From NCBI GenBank assembly GCA_905178155.1, contig CAJINV010000017.1, forward strand, positions 736,722-800,721: 64,000 bases of DNA, in the 5' to 3' direction. Made by a program: the position numbers and the translations under genes. Positions 18,588-29,694 of this stretch are shown here, piece by piece. The number at the start of each line of letters is the position of its first letter. Positions within the stretch are counted from its first letter, which is position 1. The notes under the pieces were generated by a model. It saw nothing but the letters and a program-made list of their open reading frames with translations. It was not told the DNA's origin and ran no database searches. Source of the DNA: Amoebophrya sp. A120 (taxonomy: Eukaryota; Sar; Dinophyceae; Syndiniales; Amoebophryaceae).

Positions 18588-21500
18588 ATGTCTTCCTCGA
18601 ACAATCAGTATCAGCAGCAGAACCTGTTCTCCTTCATGCCTAAGCGTGAACCACCGAAACTGTCGGAAGACGGGTCCACTAGCAACACCATGAAGCGCCG
18701 GAAGGTGGACCAGGTGCAGGGCGTGCCCACGCCCGCCAAAGGAGGTTCGTCCGCCTCGCAGAAGGGCCCGGAGGCTGCACCTCCAGATGCTCCTGCTCCG
18801 GCGGAGCAAGTAGTTCAGCCAATGCAGCAGGTGGAAATGCAGAAGCAAGGTACGACCGTTGCGGCCAGCGCTGCAGCCTCCTCGTCGTCGCCAAGTGCGG
18901 GTAAGACAAAGAACGTTAGACCAGCGGCGGAAAGAGCTTCAGTATCCGTTTCCGGTGGCGGCGTCGCTCCCTCCTCGTCTGCGCAAGTACAAAGCAACAA
19001 GATCCAGCCTGCAGCGATGAAGCAAGCCTCGTCCTCCTCCTCGTCTTCCTCTTCTTCGACCAGAATACCAGTGGAAAACCGGCTCCAAACGAGCTCGCAC
19101 TGGAAAAAGGAGGTCGGCGGGGAGATGACCGCAGCCGCTAGTAGTTCTTCCTCCACCGCGGCTGCGGGTCGTGGTGCAGCTGGAGCACCAGATGCAACAG
19201 CGAATAACAAGACGACTGCCGACGCGCTAAAAGCAGAGGCGAAGCAGAACACGAATTTGCTGGCCGCGTCCCGCGCCACGAAGAACCAGAACACGTTCTT
19301 CAACCAGATTCAGTTCTTCCACTCCACCGCGCTCGCGCACCACCAGTGGCCAAAGTGGCTGGTGCCGGAAAACATCCGGGATAAGGCGGGCAAGCGACCG
19401 GATGACCCGGAGTACGACCAGACCACACTGCACGTCCCCGACATGTCGGACCCGAAGAGGGTGAAGGAGATGGAGAAGGACGAGGACACCAAAAAGTGGG
19501 TCACGCCGATGATGCGGCAGTACTGGGCCATCAAGAAGGACAACTTCGACAAAATTCTGCTCTTCAAAGTTGGCAAGTTCTACGAGGTGTTTTTCTACGA
19601 CGCGTATCTAGCGCAGCACATCTGCCAATTCAAGTGGATGGGCAAGGACCCGAGACCGCACGTCGGGTTTCCCGAACCCGCCTTGCACCCCAACGCGGTG
19701 AAACTGGTCGAGGCGGGAGTGTGTTCGGTCGTGGTGGAGCAGGTGAGCTCGTTCGTTGTGGGGGTTTTCATTCTTGTGTAGGTAACATGAGGAATCTGCA
19801 TTATTTTTCCGCAATAATACAAAATCAGTACTCGTCGGTTCTTTCGAATGGTGCTGTTGACACTTAAAATTACGGAGCCAAAACATTTCTATAATTTTCA
19901 GATCGAAACCGTGGAGGAGGCCCAGCGCAAGCACGCGGAGCGGAAAGCCAAAGACTCGAAAATCGGGTCCACGGTGACCGTGGAGCGCGGGGCGTGCGAA
20001 GTTTTTACGCCCGGAACCCTGCTCCACGACGACATGCTACAGAACCGCGGCCAGGACGCGAACTACTTGTGCATTTTGAGGCAGGATACGGAACATGAGT
20101 ACCACTTCGGCGTGGTGCTGGTCGACGTGGCCACGGGGCAGTACAGGATCGGGTTTCTGCGGGATACGGAAGACCGGCAGCAATTGCGCACCATGCTCTC
20201 GCAGACCCAGCCGAGCGAGGTGGTGTACCAGCCGAAGAACTTGTCGAGCTCGGTGATCAAAATGTTGAAGACGATGCCGTTGAAGCCCGCCTGCATCCCC
20301 TACGACGACAAGGTCGAGAAGGTGGCCCAGGCGCAGGCGCTGGTAGAAGAAAACTACGGGAAAGCCGTATCCTGAGTAAAAACGTACCCACACCAGAGTC
20401 AAGATGGGGATTTTGCAACACAAACCTCGGAGTTTTGGGAGTCACGCATGACAAGTTGCACTATGCAGTGTAGTGCAGGTTAGCAAGTGCAGCCGCGTCA
20501 CAGATTCATCTGCTTATCCTGTTCACAGCATCACAAATTCCAAAACACGACTGGACATGGCTCTCATGGGGATGCGCATTACAAGTCTTCCTCCCTTTGC
20601 AAATCTGCATTACAACTCTGGTGTGGGTACGTTTTTACTCAGGATAAGCCGGGGGTGACAAGACAAACATGGACGTCGATGACGTTTTGCTCAATGCGGC
20701 GAGCAGTACTACTGTTTCTTTATGTGAAGCAGGAGTTTGATCATATAGGTGCAGTTATACGAAACCTGAAGATCGTCTCGATTGTCATGATTTCATACGA
20801 CGATGGGTACAACCTGCCCTACTCAATACTTCAGATCCCTGTAAATTCTCTTCGTGAAACGGGCGAAGCCGAAGTAGGTATGAAATTCAACATATGCAAG
20901 TAAGTTGGATCTCAATCTCTTTCTCTACTATCTCAGCCTTCGCCCTGGCCGTGAGTTTCAGATACCTTGAGTTCGTGCTTCTGAAGAACAACGTGCTCCC
21001 CGTCGCCCGGTGGGAAGTTTACGACACCGCTAGCGTCGGAAAGAAGTACATGATCCTGGACGCCACGGCGCTGGACAACCTGGAAATTCTGCGCCGGACC
21101 GACGGCAAATACGAGGGGTCTCTGCTCCACTTCGTGGACAAAACCTCCACCGCGTTCGGGTATCGACTGCTGAAGAAGTGGCTCGTGGCCCCCTTGATGG
21201 ATGTAAAGGAAATCAAGAAGCGACAGGACATCGTCGATTTGTTTCTCAACGTCCCGGCGAATTCAGAATGCTGCAGCGTGTTGAAATTGAAACTGAAAAA
21301 ACTCCCGGACATGGAGCGGCTCTTCACAAAACTTTGCTCCCTCGGGACCACACTGCAAACCCGGAAAGCGGTGCTGTACCAGGACTACATTGGCAAGCGA
21401 ATTTCGGAGTTTTTCTCCTTGCTCGAGGCGTTCAGCACGTGTCAAGGTCTGATCGAGGCGTTTCGAAACAGTTTACAGGTGGTGAACGAAGAGGACGAGG

Positions 21501-23565
21501 ACGGGGACCAGGTAATGGCAGCGAGTGACCATCAGCAAGGTAATGTTAAATCGAAACAGCTTCCGGAACGACTACAGACCTTGCTGACCTACCAGAAGGA
21601 CGGGGGCACGTTTCCGGATTTGCAGCCGTTGAACGAGGATTTTATGAACAACTACGTGGATGCGGAAGGCGAGGGGAAAAAGCAGTCGTTCACACCGAAA
21701 GTGGGAAAATCCAAGGAGTATGACGGCTTGGTGGCGAAAAGGGCAGAAATCACGGACGCGTTAGAGGCGGAGTATCAGCTCGTTGTGTTATACAATTCTT
21801 CTCTGGTCGCAGCTCCAGGATTCTTCACGGAGCATCTTCGTGTGAACTGAAAATATGTCTTTGGCCGCGGCTTGGCCGGCTTGACATTGCCCGGCTTAAC
21901 ATCAATGAACAAAAAACCAACTGCACACGACGACGCACTGCATTTACTTTATTGAAAAATGTCAGGTTGGAGAAGCTCCAGAAATCGTTTCCCAATGTGG
22001 ACATGAAGTACATCCACCGCCTACCCGCTTACCGCTACGAGGTGGAAGCGCCCGAAAACGTGCTGCCTCCGAAGTTCACGCAAAACGCTGAGAAGTGCCA
22101 ACATACTTCGAGTCGCAAGAATTTCATTCGCTTCCACACACCGACAATTGTGGAAAAGGTAGCTTTGTTTCGTGGTGCTGGTACACAAATATCTATTGCG
22201 AAGCGCTACTAGTAGTACAACTGACGCAACATTTTTTGTTCCAACGAACGAGCGTGCGGCAGTTGCTGACCACGCATCGGATCTGCTCGGTCTAATGAAC
22301 TGCCGCGTCGAAAGAAGACAGACTTGTCATTCCAAAGTTCCTGCATTCATTTTACAGCTCAAAGAGCTTGACGAGGCCGACAACAAACTGCGCGACTCCA
22401 TGTACCCCTACGCTGCCAGCATGTTTCGCGAGTTCCACAAGTACAAGGCGCACTACTCCGCGGCCCTGCAGTGCGTTGCGGAAGTCGATGTGTTTCTCTC
22501 CATGGCGCAAGCGTCCGCCTTCTCGCCAAACGGGGACATGGTCCGCCCGGAGTTCGTACCGGTGAAGGATGCGCAAAAGGTGTGGAAATAAGGGAGTCAT
22601 TTTTTACTTCTACCAAAGTGATTTTTGTATAGATACGATTACGAACGAAAACGTGCGCACATGAAAGCAAAGTGCTAGTATCGGCTGTGCAATGGTCGCA
22701 GCTGCTTGTTGTGCTCCGTAGAACAAGCGTATAATGCTGTTAATAAATAAGTTAGTAACAACATCACCATCAGGACCTTCCCGTGCTGGACCTCCGTGAC
22801 GGGCGGCACCCGGTGCAGGAAGCCCAGACCCCCGGGTTCGTCCCCAACGACACCACCATCCCCGGCAAACCCAGCATCCTTCTGGTCACCGGGCCGAACA
22901 TGGGCGGGAAGTCCACCATTCTCCGGCAAGCCGCGCTGGCCGTGATTCTCGCACAAACCGGGTTCCGCGTGCCCGCCAGCCGCTTGCTTCTCACGCCAGT
23001 GGACCGGATCTTCACGCGGGTCGGGGCGCAGGATTCCTTGATTGAGGGCAAATCCACGTTTTTGATGGAACTGGAAGAGTGCGGCTGCATCCTCCGCGAA
23101 GCGTCGAAGTTTTCTCTCGCGGTGATCGACGAACTGGGTCGCGGGACGAGTACTTTTGACGGGGCGGCCATTGCGTTGGCGGTTTTGGAGTATTTAGCTT
23201 CCGTCATCAAATGCCGCACTCTCTTCGCTACCCACTACCACCTGCTCGGCACGCACCAATCGGAGGAAATCGCGCCGTTTTTCATGGACGTGGACTCCAC
23301 CAGCTCGGACGAATTGATCTTTCTCTACAAGCTGGTCAAAGGTTTATGTCCCGACTCCCACGGCCGGAACGTGGCGAAACTGGCCGGGCTGCCGCAATCG
23401 GTCGTCGAGGACGCGAGCCGGAAGTCGGTCGAGTGGGGCAAGGAGCACGAGTCGCAGGGCCCGGAGTTGCTGTTGCAGCAGATTGTCAGTTTGGCGGAAA
23501 AGAAAGACAAGCAGGCACTGGCGAACCTGTTTGACAACCGGAAGGAGTGGGCGAGGTGCTTGTGA
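18588..23565 (+). CDS. MSH6: DNA mismatch repair protein MSH6 (MutS homologue)
   Basis: I deduce seven exons: 18588-19742, 19902-20366, 20651-20723, 20937-21786, 21966-22158, 22358-22579 and 22774-23565, giving 1249 residues (human MSH6 has 1360). Phases agree at every junction. The N-terminus carries a PIP-box-like QQNLFSFMPK for PCNA binding, followed by a disordered linker. The mismatch-binding Phe-Tyr-Glu sits at residues 331-333 in KVGKFYEVF. Connector and lever blocks follow (VLDAT-like LDATALDNLEILRRTDGKYE). The ATPase domain has Walker A GPNMGGKST (1026-1034), the Walker B/signature segment IDELGRGTSTFDG, and the late motif THYHLLG. MSH6 pairs with MSH2 to form MutS-alpha, which recognises base mismatches and small loops in the nucleus. 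Introns are GT-AG except the second, which is an introner. The 20723/20937 and 21786/21966 joins are chosen from family alignment and are the least certain. Confidence 0.92.
20367..20650 (+). mobile_element. Introner element in MSH6
   Basis: The direct repeat AAGCC occurs at 20362-20366 and 20646-20650. The inverted termini are long and perfect over about 28 bases: TATCCTGAGTAAAAACGTAC and onward on the left, with its complement ending CGTTTTTACTCAGGATA on the right. Excision with one repeat copy gives Gly-Lys-Ala-Gly-Gly-Asp in frame. The possible cut positions give GT-CC, CC-AG and similar ends, but no GT-AG choice keeps the frame. It contains one GCATGACA and two GCATTACA. Confidence 0.9.
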
Positions 23566-24561
23566 TTTGTAATGGAAATTTTTATCGTCATCGTAGAGAT
23601 GTCAGCATCTTCAATCGATGGAGCAGATGGAACAAGTACCAATTGCGCTGCTAGAAGTTGATACAACAAAACAAGAAAAGCAACTGTTTTGAGCTTTCAC
23701 TAGACTGCCCAAAGTAGGACGACGACGGCACAGATTACTAAATTTCACGCTTTATATTCTTTCTCCCCTCAGGTTTTTGTCAATTGTGATTGTCATGTTC
23801 ATTTTCCCCGACGAACACAGAGAGCATCAAACATGATTAACTTGTTGTTCACTGGAGCATGATGCGCCGCGCCTGCACGCACCAGGCGGAGAAGAGAGCA
23901 GAGCTTTGTTCGCCCAGGAGAGATCCATGCTTCCAACTCCAGCACACAAGGAAACAAACAAAGCATACTAGCGCCACTTTTTAAAAAGTGGGCAGAAAGG
24001 AGTCGGTCGCAAAGTGTGTTGCCATGATCACCTTCGATTTCGGCGCTTCATGGAATCGGTCTATTCGGTTCGGTGGACGCTGACAGTCAATGCGATTTGG
24101 TTCAAGAAGTCGTGAAGAAGGGCACGCTAATATATCGGTCTTGTAAAGAATATATTATAAAGAACGAATGCAGGTTTTCTGCCATCTGGTCAGGCGGTCG
24201 ACATGCACTTCTTCGGTTGTCTTTGCCTCACACGATTGAACTTCGGTCCTTCAAATAATGAACTTCGGTCCTTGCCTCTGGCATCTTCAGGCGAATTTCG
24301 TGATTTCTGGTTCCGCTGAGTAGAGCCTTGTGTATTTTTACCGTGAAGTAGAACCTACGAAGGACAAGTAGGCAATCGCAACCTGACCTCATACGTTGAT
24401 CTTACATACTTATTTCGAAGCAGGTCTTCATCTATTCAAGCACTGCGATGTAGTTTTTCTTTCATATATTTGCCGGCGATTGTGATTTTGTCTAATATCA
24501 CGAAATCACTGTTCTTGTAGAGCATATTTCCACTACACCAGGCACATTCACCGTTGAAAAA
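23566..24561. other. Intergenic, nothing recognisable
   Basis: About 1 kb lies between MSH6 and the dehydrogenase gene. Short frames only. A small imperfect repetition of TGAACTTCGGTCCTT occurs near 24238 and 24258. No gene or RNA was seen. Confidence 0.5.
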
Positions 24562-26257
24562 ATGTCCTGTCCCTGCCGAAAAAGGGCCCCGGGAACTACT
24601 GGGCTCGATGGGAACAGCAACTACACGGATTTCTACAAGAAACTGGAGCCGGAGTCCAAAGACTTCTCCCATTTCGATTTCGACACGATTCACCACTACA
24701 ACCGCATGACCATCCTCGAATGGCTGTGTTGCCCAAAGAGAAACACCGAAAGCACCTGGACCATCGAGAAGCATATCAAGCCGAACTGCATGCAGGGGCA
24801 GATCGTTTTGATCACCGGCGGGAGCTCGGGGATTGGTCTTGAAACCGCGAAAATTCTCTCCTGCATCGCCGGCGCTTGTGTGGTGATCTGCTCCTCGGAC
24901 AAAGAAAAGGTCGATCAGGCCGTGACGAAAATCCGGAACATTATCCGGGCGAAGAAGAAGGAGTTAGAAGATATCCGCCCGGTGACGCGAAGGAGGAAAA
25001 ACATTCAACCGACGGCCGGGAAGTGCTTCGGGCTGGAGTGCGACCTGGCGAGTCTGAGAAGTATTCGGAAATTTTCGGAGGAGTTTAAAAAAAAGTTTGA
25101 TCGCGTCAACGTTTTGGTCCACAACGCAGGGGTAATGCGGTTCGATACTGGTGCAGCTGCATCTTCTTCGAGCACCAGCGACACAAATGCAAGTAAAAAT
25201 ATCTTTCGCACAGTGGACGGGATCGAGCGGTTCACCCAGGTGAATTACCTCGGAGGGTTTTACCTCACGAAATTGTTATGGAACCCGTTGCTACGCGCAG
25301 CAAATTCCACTTACGGCCAGGAAAACCCGGGGGCGGTGCGAGTGGTGCTGACGACGTCGCTGTCGCATTGGGAGGCGAAAAGAGGCGTTGACTTTTCGGA
25401 CGAGGCGTGGACGAAAGAAGTTGCGGGCTCAGGGTCGTCCACAGCAGCCACATCAATTACAAAGGAATACAACAAGCACGGCGAGTCGAAGCTGATGGCA
25501 CTACTGTTCATGCGAAAGCTGGCGCAACGTCTCGAAGAGAAGAACAAGCGCAAGAGGTTGGTAAACATCAGCGCGACCTGCTGCCACGTGGGAAAGGCGG
25601 AGACGAATTTGCGGAAAAGATCATCTCAGACGATTTTGAACAGTGTGTTGCAATTTCTCAACCCAGTCAGCTGGTTTCTCCCCAGCCCGATGCCCGCGGA
25701 GCAGGCGTGTTTGTCGCAAGTGCTCTGCTGTGTAGACGAAGACGTGCAGAACGGGTCTTTCTACGGCCCCGATCACGTGGTAACCGGGTTTCCGGTGGAA
25801 GTGAGCGGGCGGAAGTACCACGAGAGCAGCTTCGCAAACAACGAGGCGCAAATATCAAAGTGAAAAAAGCCCCCACCCCATATCGAAAACGAAATTTGTG
25901 ATGCTGATATGCAGTACACAAATCGCCTTGTAATGCTAGAAGGCCAAGAGACGCAGCTGTGGCCTCGTTTGCAGGCAATTTGTGGTGCTGTTTCCCACTT
26001 CCGCTGCCCCCTGTCATGCTGAAGATGCAAGGCTTTCCCACGCCAACCAGCACTACAGTCCGCATCTACTTTTCCCTTCCGGCATGACAAAGCTGATTTG
26101 TGGCCGCAAATCTGCATCACAAGTTTCTAGTTTGAGTATGGGGTGGGGGGATTTTTCATTTTTATAACAAATGGATGAATTGTGGACGAAAAGTGAGAAG
26201 TTGATCGGGGAGAAGTTTTTCGTGTCCACCGGGGCAGTGGTGCCGGAAGTGAGATGA
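24562..26257 (+). CDS. Short-chain dehydrogenase/reductase, retinol-dehydrogenase-like, atypical active site
   Basis: Two exons, 24562-25853 and 26173-26257, encode 458 residues. Without excision of the introner the frame would end at 25863 after Gln-Ile-Ser-Lys; with it the protein continues MDELWTKSEKLIGEKFFVST to a TGA at 26255-26257. The Rossmann fold is clear: cofactor loop TGGSSGIG (residues 85-92), a Cys-Asp-Leu after beta-3 (160-162), NAG (188-190) and a Ser in TTSLSH (266). The segment NKHGESKLMALLFM aligns with the family pattern YxxSKLANxLF and so puts His306 where the catalytic Tyr is expected, with Lys310 retained. Tyr303 lies three residues upstream. The family uses NAD(P)(H) on lipids, retinoids or steroids. 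Whether this copy is active is open. A 79-residue N-terminal extension precedes the fold. Confidence 0.85.
25854..26172 (+). mobile_element. Introner element in the dehydrogenase gene
   Basis: The direct repeat CAAAT occurs at 25849-25853 and 26168-26172. The inverted termini read AAGTGAAAAAAGCCCCCACC on the left, against GGTGGGGGGATTTTTCATTT on the right, with small differences. Excision joins Glu-Ala-Gln to Met-Asp-Glu in frame. No GT-AG pair fits. It holds TGTGATGC, TGTAATGC, TGTCATGC, GCATGACA and GCATCACA. Confidence 0.85.
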
Positions 26258-27156
26258 TACTGAACGACGGTTTCATAATTCTTCGTAGGATAGATATTAT
26301 AGAAGTCAGTAGGTGTAGGGCTTCATCTACCTCATCTAGGGGTCGTGGTGACTTCCTCCTGCGACGAAGCTCTTTTTTACCATGGCGTAGAGAGGAAAAA
26401 TTCTACCGCGCTATAGAATGTGAATGTGTTTGTTGATCATACAAAATTACGTTTTCGAAATATACTTTTCATCCTAGCTTTTCTTAACCACTTTTGAGCG
26501 CAACATGGATTGACCTAACCACCGTTCCGCGCTGAAGAAGGGCACAGCAAGAAAGTGTGGTGTGCTGGATCACGCTCACCTAAGTAATTTCCGCTTGAAA
26601 ATAAATCTACGGCTGCAACTACTTGACGTTGTGTGTCGCGTTGAAGGGTCTTGTTACGTCAGGCTCCCACGGCTGAGCTGTCAGGCGGATCGTTGCAAGT
26701 ACTATAGCATGATCAAAGAGCGAGCACCGTGTCTGTTTGAAACAAGTGGCGGATCAAATGCAATACAATGTCGGTTCGAACTTCTAAACCTCCCGATGGA
26801 TCGGTAACCCGTTCGTACATACTGTGAATCGTCGTCGGTCGTACACAAACAGCATTACTATCTTCGGTATCGTACACACATAGCTCGTGCGCACTTACTA
26901 CACATCGTCATCGTATACCAGTACTGATATGTCTAATGCCGCATTCTATCGTAACTACAACATTTGACATGCACACTATACCAGGTGCCTTGAGTCGAGT
27001 GACAATTTGCACTCCCACTACTACCATCGTAACTTGACCTTCGGCACGGTTTACCTTTCGGAGGGATGAAGTGTGTTCGACATTTCCCTAAGATTACTTA
27101 AGTTTTGGGCCGAAGTAGATCGTGGCGACCTCCAAGACGAGAGAAACAAGTCGAAA
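26258..27156. other. Intergenic, nothing recognisable
   Basis: AT-rich sequence with short frames. Several CGTACACA/TCGTA-type strings recur between 26815 and 26920 without forming a clear array. No gene was seen. Confidence 0.45.
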
Positions 27157-28990
27157 ATGCAACCTCGTGTCTCATCGGTGGGGTCGAGGTGCGGGGCCTC
27201 AATCCTCGCTGCCCACGAGGCCTGTGTCGCGTATAAAGAGCAGGAACGGCTGCAGCGGCGGCGCACGTCCCGTCTGAGTACGCTCTCCACGCGAACCGGC
27301 ACGTCTCGACTGACCACGACGAGCACGAGGACGAGCTCCATCCGTCCGTCCATCTTCCAGCTGGATCGAGCTCGTCTGACCATCCCGCTACTCGAATTCG
27401 AGAAAAACCGTCCCATTCCGGAGGAGGGGCTCCTGCCCGCGGGAGAGTGATGATGATGAATCTCCGGTGGACGCGTCGTGGTCGTCGCTACTGCCGCGCC
27501 TTTTTTCCGGAGCCGTGCCCCTGTTCTTCATCGGCGTCCAGTTCGCGTTCATGAAGATGACGGACACGGCGCTCGCGGGGCACGTCGACGCTTTTTTCCT
27601 CACGGTGACGGCTTTTTCCGACTTTTACACGCAGCTCTACAGCCTCGTCACCAACTCCCGGGTTCTTGGGTCGCTCGCCGCGCCCGCCTTCGGCTCCCAG
27701 AACTACCAACTGGTCGGGGCCTACCTCCAAACGGCACTCCTGGTTCTGTTCACCCTGGCCATTCCGGTTGTTCTTTTGAACTGCTGTGCCGCGTTTGTCC
27801 TTCGTAACCTCTTCGACCTCCCTGCCGCGGTCGCGGACCTGTCGGGGTACTACGCGATGGTGCTGAGTTTGTGTCTGCCCGCACAGATTTTGATGACGCA
27901 GATGAGCCAGTTCCTGGTGGCACAAGAGTGTGCGGACTTGGTGGTTGGTACCGTCTCCATCGGGCCGCCGGTGTTGAACTTATTGCTGGGCCTGCAATTA
28001 GTGCTGGGAATACCGCTGGCTGCCTACGGGTTTGGATTTTCTGCGTGCCCTTTCGTCACGGTGGTGGTGGAGTGGGTGGGGCTCGCCGCGGTTTTTTTGG
28101 CAATGCGCGCGAAGACGAGTAGGAGTGTATTAACTACAGAAAATAATAAAACGGCCGGGGTCACGACGTTCACGACCTCTGAGGGGATAGTGATTACTTC
28201 TGAACAAGACACGACCGGGGTTGAAGATGAGATCATCACGAACACGACAAGAGACGTGTGGCGGTGCTGGCCGACCCAATCCGTCATCTTCGACAGGAAG
28301 TACCGAAACGAAATCATCCTGCCGAAAGTCCGCCCCTTCCTCGAGCTGCATCTCCCCCAAGTCCTCTCGCTGTCCAGCGACTTCTGGCGGCTGTCGGCCA
28401 TTGGGTACATGGCCAGTTGGCCGAGCATCAACGGCGCAGGGGTTTTTAACGCAGGGTACAGAATCGCGGAGCTAAACATGACACTAACCTCCTCGCTCGC
28501 AACTGCGGGCAATATGCTGATTGGGGCGAGCCTGGGCAGGGGGGACGGAGAACGCGCCCAAGAAGTGTACCGGAAAACGCTTTTGTTGGTGATTTCGATC
28601 CTGGTATTCACCAGCGCGATTTGGTTATTGTTCCCGCGGCAGGTCGCCAGAGTCTTCGCCACAGACGAATCCTTCTTGGAGAGCTTCGAGGGGGTTTCGC
28701 TGAGTTTCTCCTGCTTCGTGTTTTTCATGAACCTCGCAGTGGCGCTGGAGTCCGTGCTCCTAACGCTGAAAAAGAGCAACACTGTGCTGAAAGCATCCCT
28801 GATGGGCTCCTGGCTGGGGCAGGTGCCTGCGGTGCTCTTGTCGCTCTGGTTTCTGGGTCTCCAGCTGGAGAACATCTACTGGGGAGTGACCATTGGATAT
28901 CTGATTTTGTGCTTGCTCTACTGGCAAGCGCTGAGAGAGGTGGCGTGGGACCGGGAAGCGGAACTTGCGCAAGACTTCATGGACCAGTAA
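27157..28990 (+). CDS. MATE-family multidrug/organic cation exporter, 5' end unresolved
   Basis: The main frame (open from about 27380, coding to 28990) has the MATE architecture: about twelve hydrophobic helices in two halves. The first half reads PLFFIGVQFAFMKMTDTALA, the TM1 position where family members have a VDTAFVGH-like motif, then LAAPAFGSQNY, the usual alternative to A.A.GQ..G. The second half contains NGAGVFNAGYRIAELNMTLT. The two halves are joined by a cytoplasmic insertion (about 28115-28330) rich in Thr/Glu. The family exports drugs or metabolites in exchange for H+ or Na+. No ATG precedes TM1 in this frame. The preceding ATG-led frame (27157-27450) ends in TGA where the transporter frame is offset by one base. 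Either a small intron or a frameshift joins them. Confidence 0.8.
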
Positions 28991-29694
28991 ATCTAATGTA
29001 ATAATTTTTGTTTTTAGGGGAGGCAGGTTTAGGCAGGCGCTTAAGGCGTTGGTGAAGACGTTCATCACCAGCAGACCACAAGATCGCAAAAAATGAATTG
29101 CTCTGCTCGTTCCCTTCCTCCTCTTCCTTCAAATCTGTAATGCTTATTAATTTGCCACTCTGCACACAAGTGCCTTCTACCGCTTTCGCCCAGCACTATG
29201 ATTCCACTTCCAGAATTGCACTCATGATTGCAAGTTCCAAAATACGAAGATCGTAATTCAACCAGGAACTATTTTTTCCACCTAGCGTGATACTTTTTAT
29301 GTTTTACGTAGTTTTAGGCTGGTTACTTCAAATGCTTTATTGTTGTAACTCTCCTAATGTAATTTTTGTGGTGCGAAGGCGAACAACTTTCCGGGTGTTC
29401 GGTGAGACGGCAGGGGTGTTCTATTGATTCTCGAGTGACCTCGGTGCGATCTTCGTTTTTTCCTCTGTGACCAGCGACCGACTTCCAAAAATGAGCTGAG
29501 TTCCGAAATATTCCCAGTTTTTGTTCTCATGCAATGGTTCCCAAGCATGAAATTTGAGTCTCATAATGAATTAGTTCATTCTTGTACCGCTATCAATAGA
29601 GGCTGTCCTGCTTTCGGATTCGGTCCTTGAGAGGCGGAGGAACGAATAAGCACCGTACTTAGAAGTACTGCTCTTGTGAAAAAGTACACACAAG
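28991..29694. other. Intergenic, nothing recognisable
   Basis: About 700 bases separate the transporter and the kinase. Only short, unconserved frames are present. No repeat or RNA gene was identified. Confidence 0.5.

Noticed and set aside
26640-26790. Possible tRNA (GGTTCGAACT string near 26771)
   Set aside because: No acceptor or anticodon stems can be drawn around it.
28024-28875. 283-codon open frame on the minus strand
   Set aside because: Antisense of the MATE transporter, whose plus-strand helices are clear.
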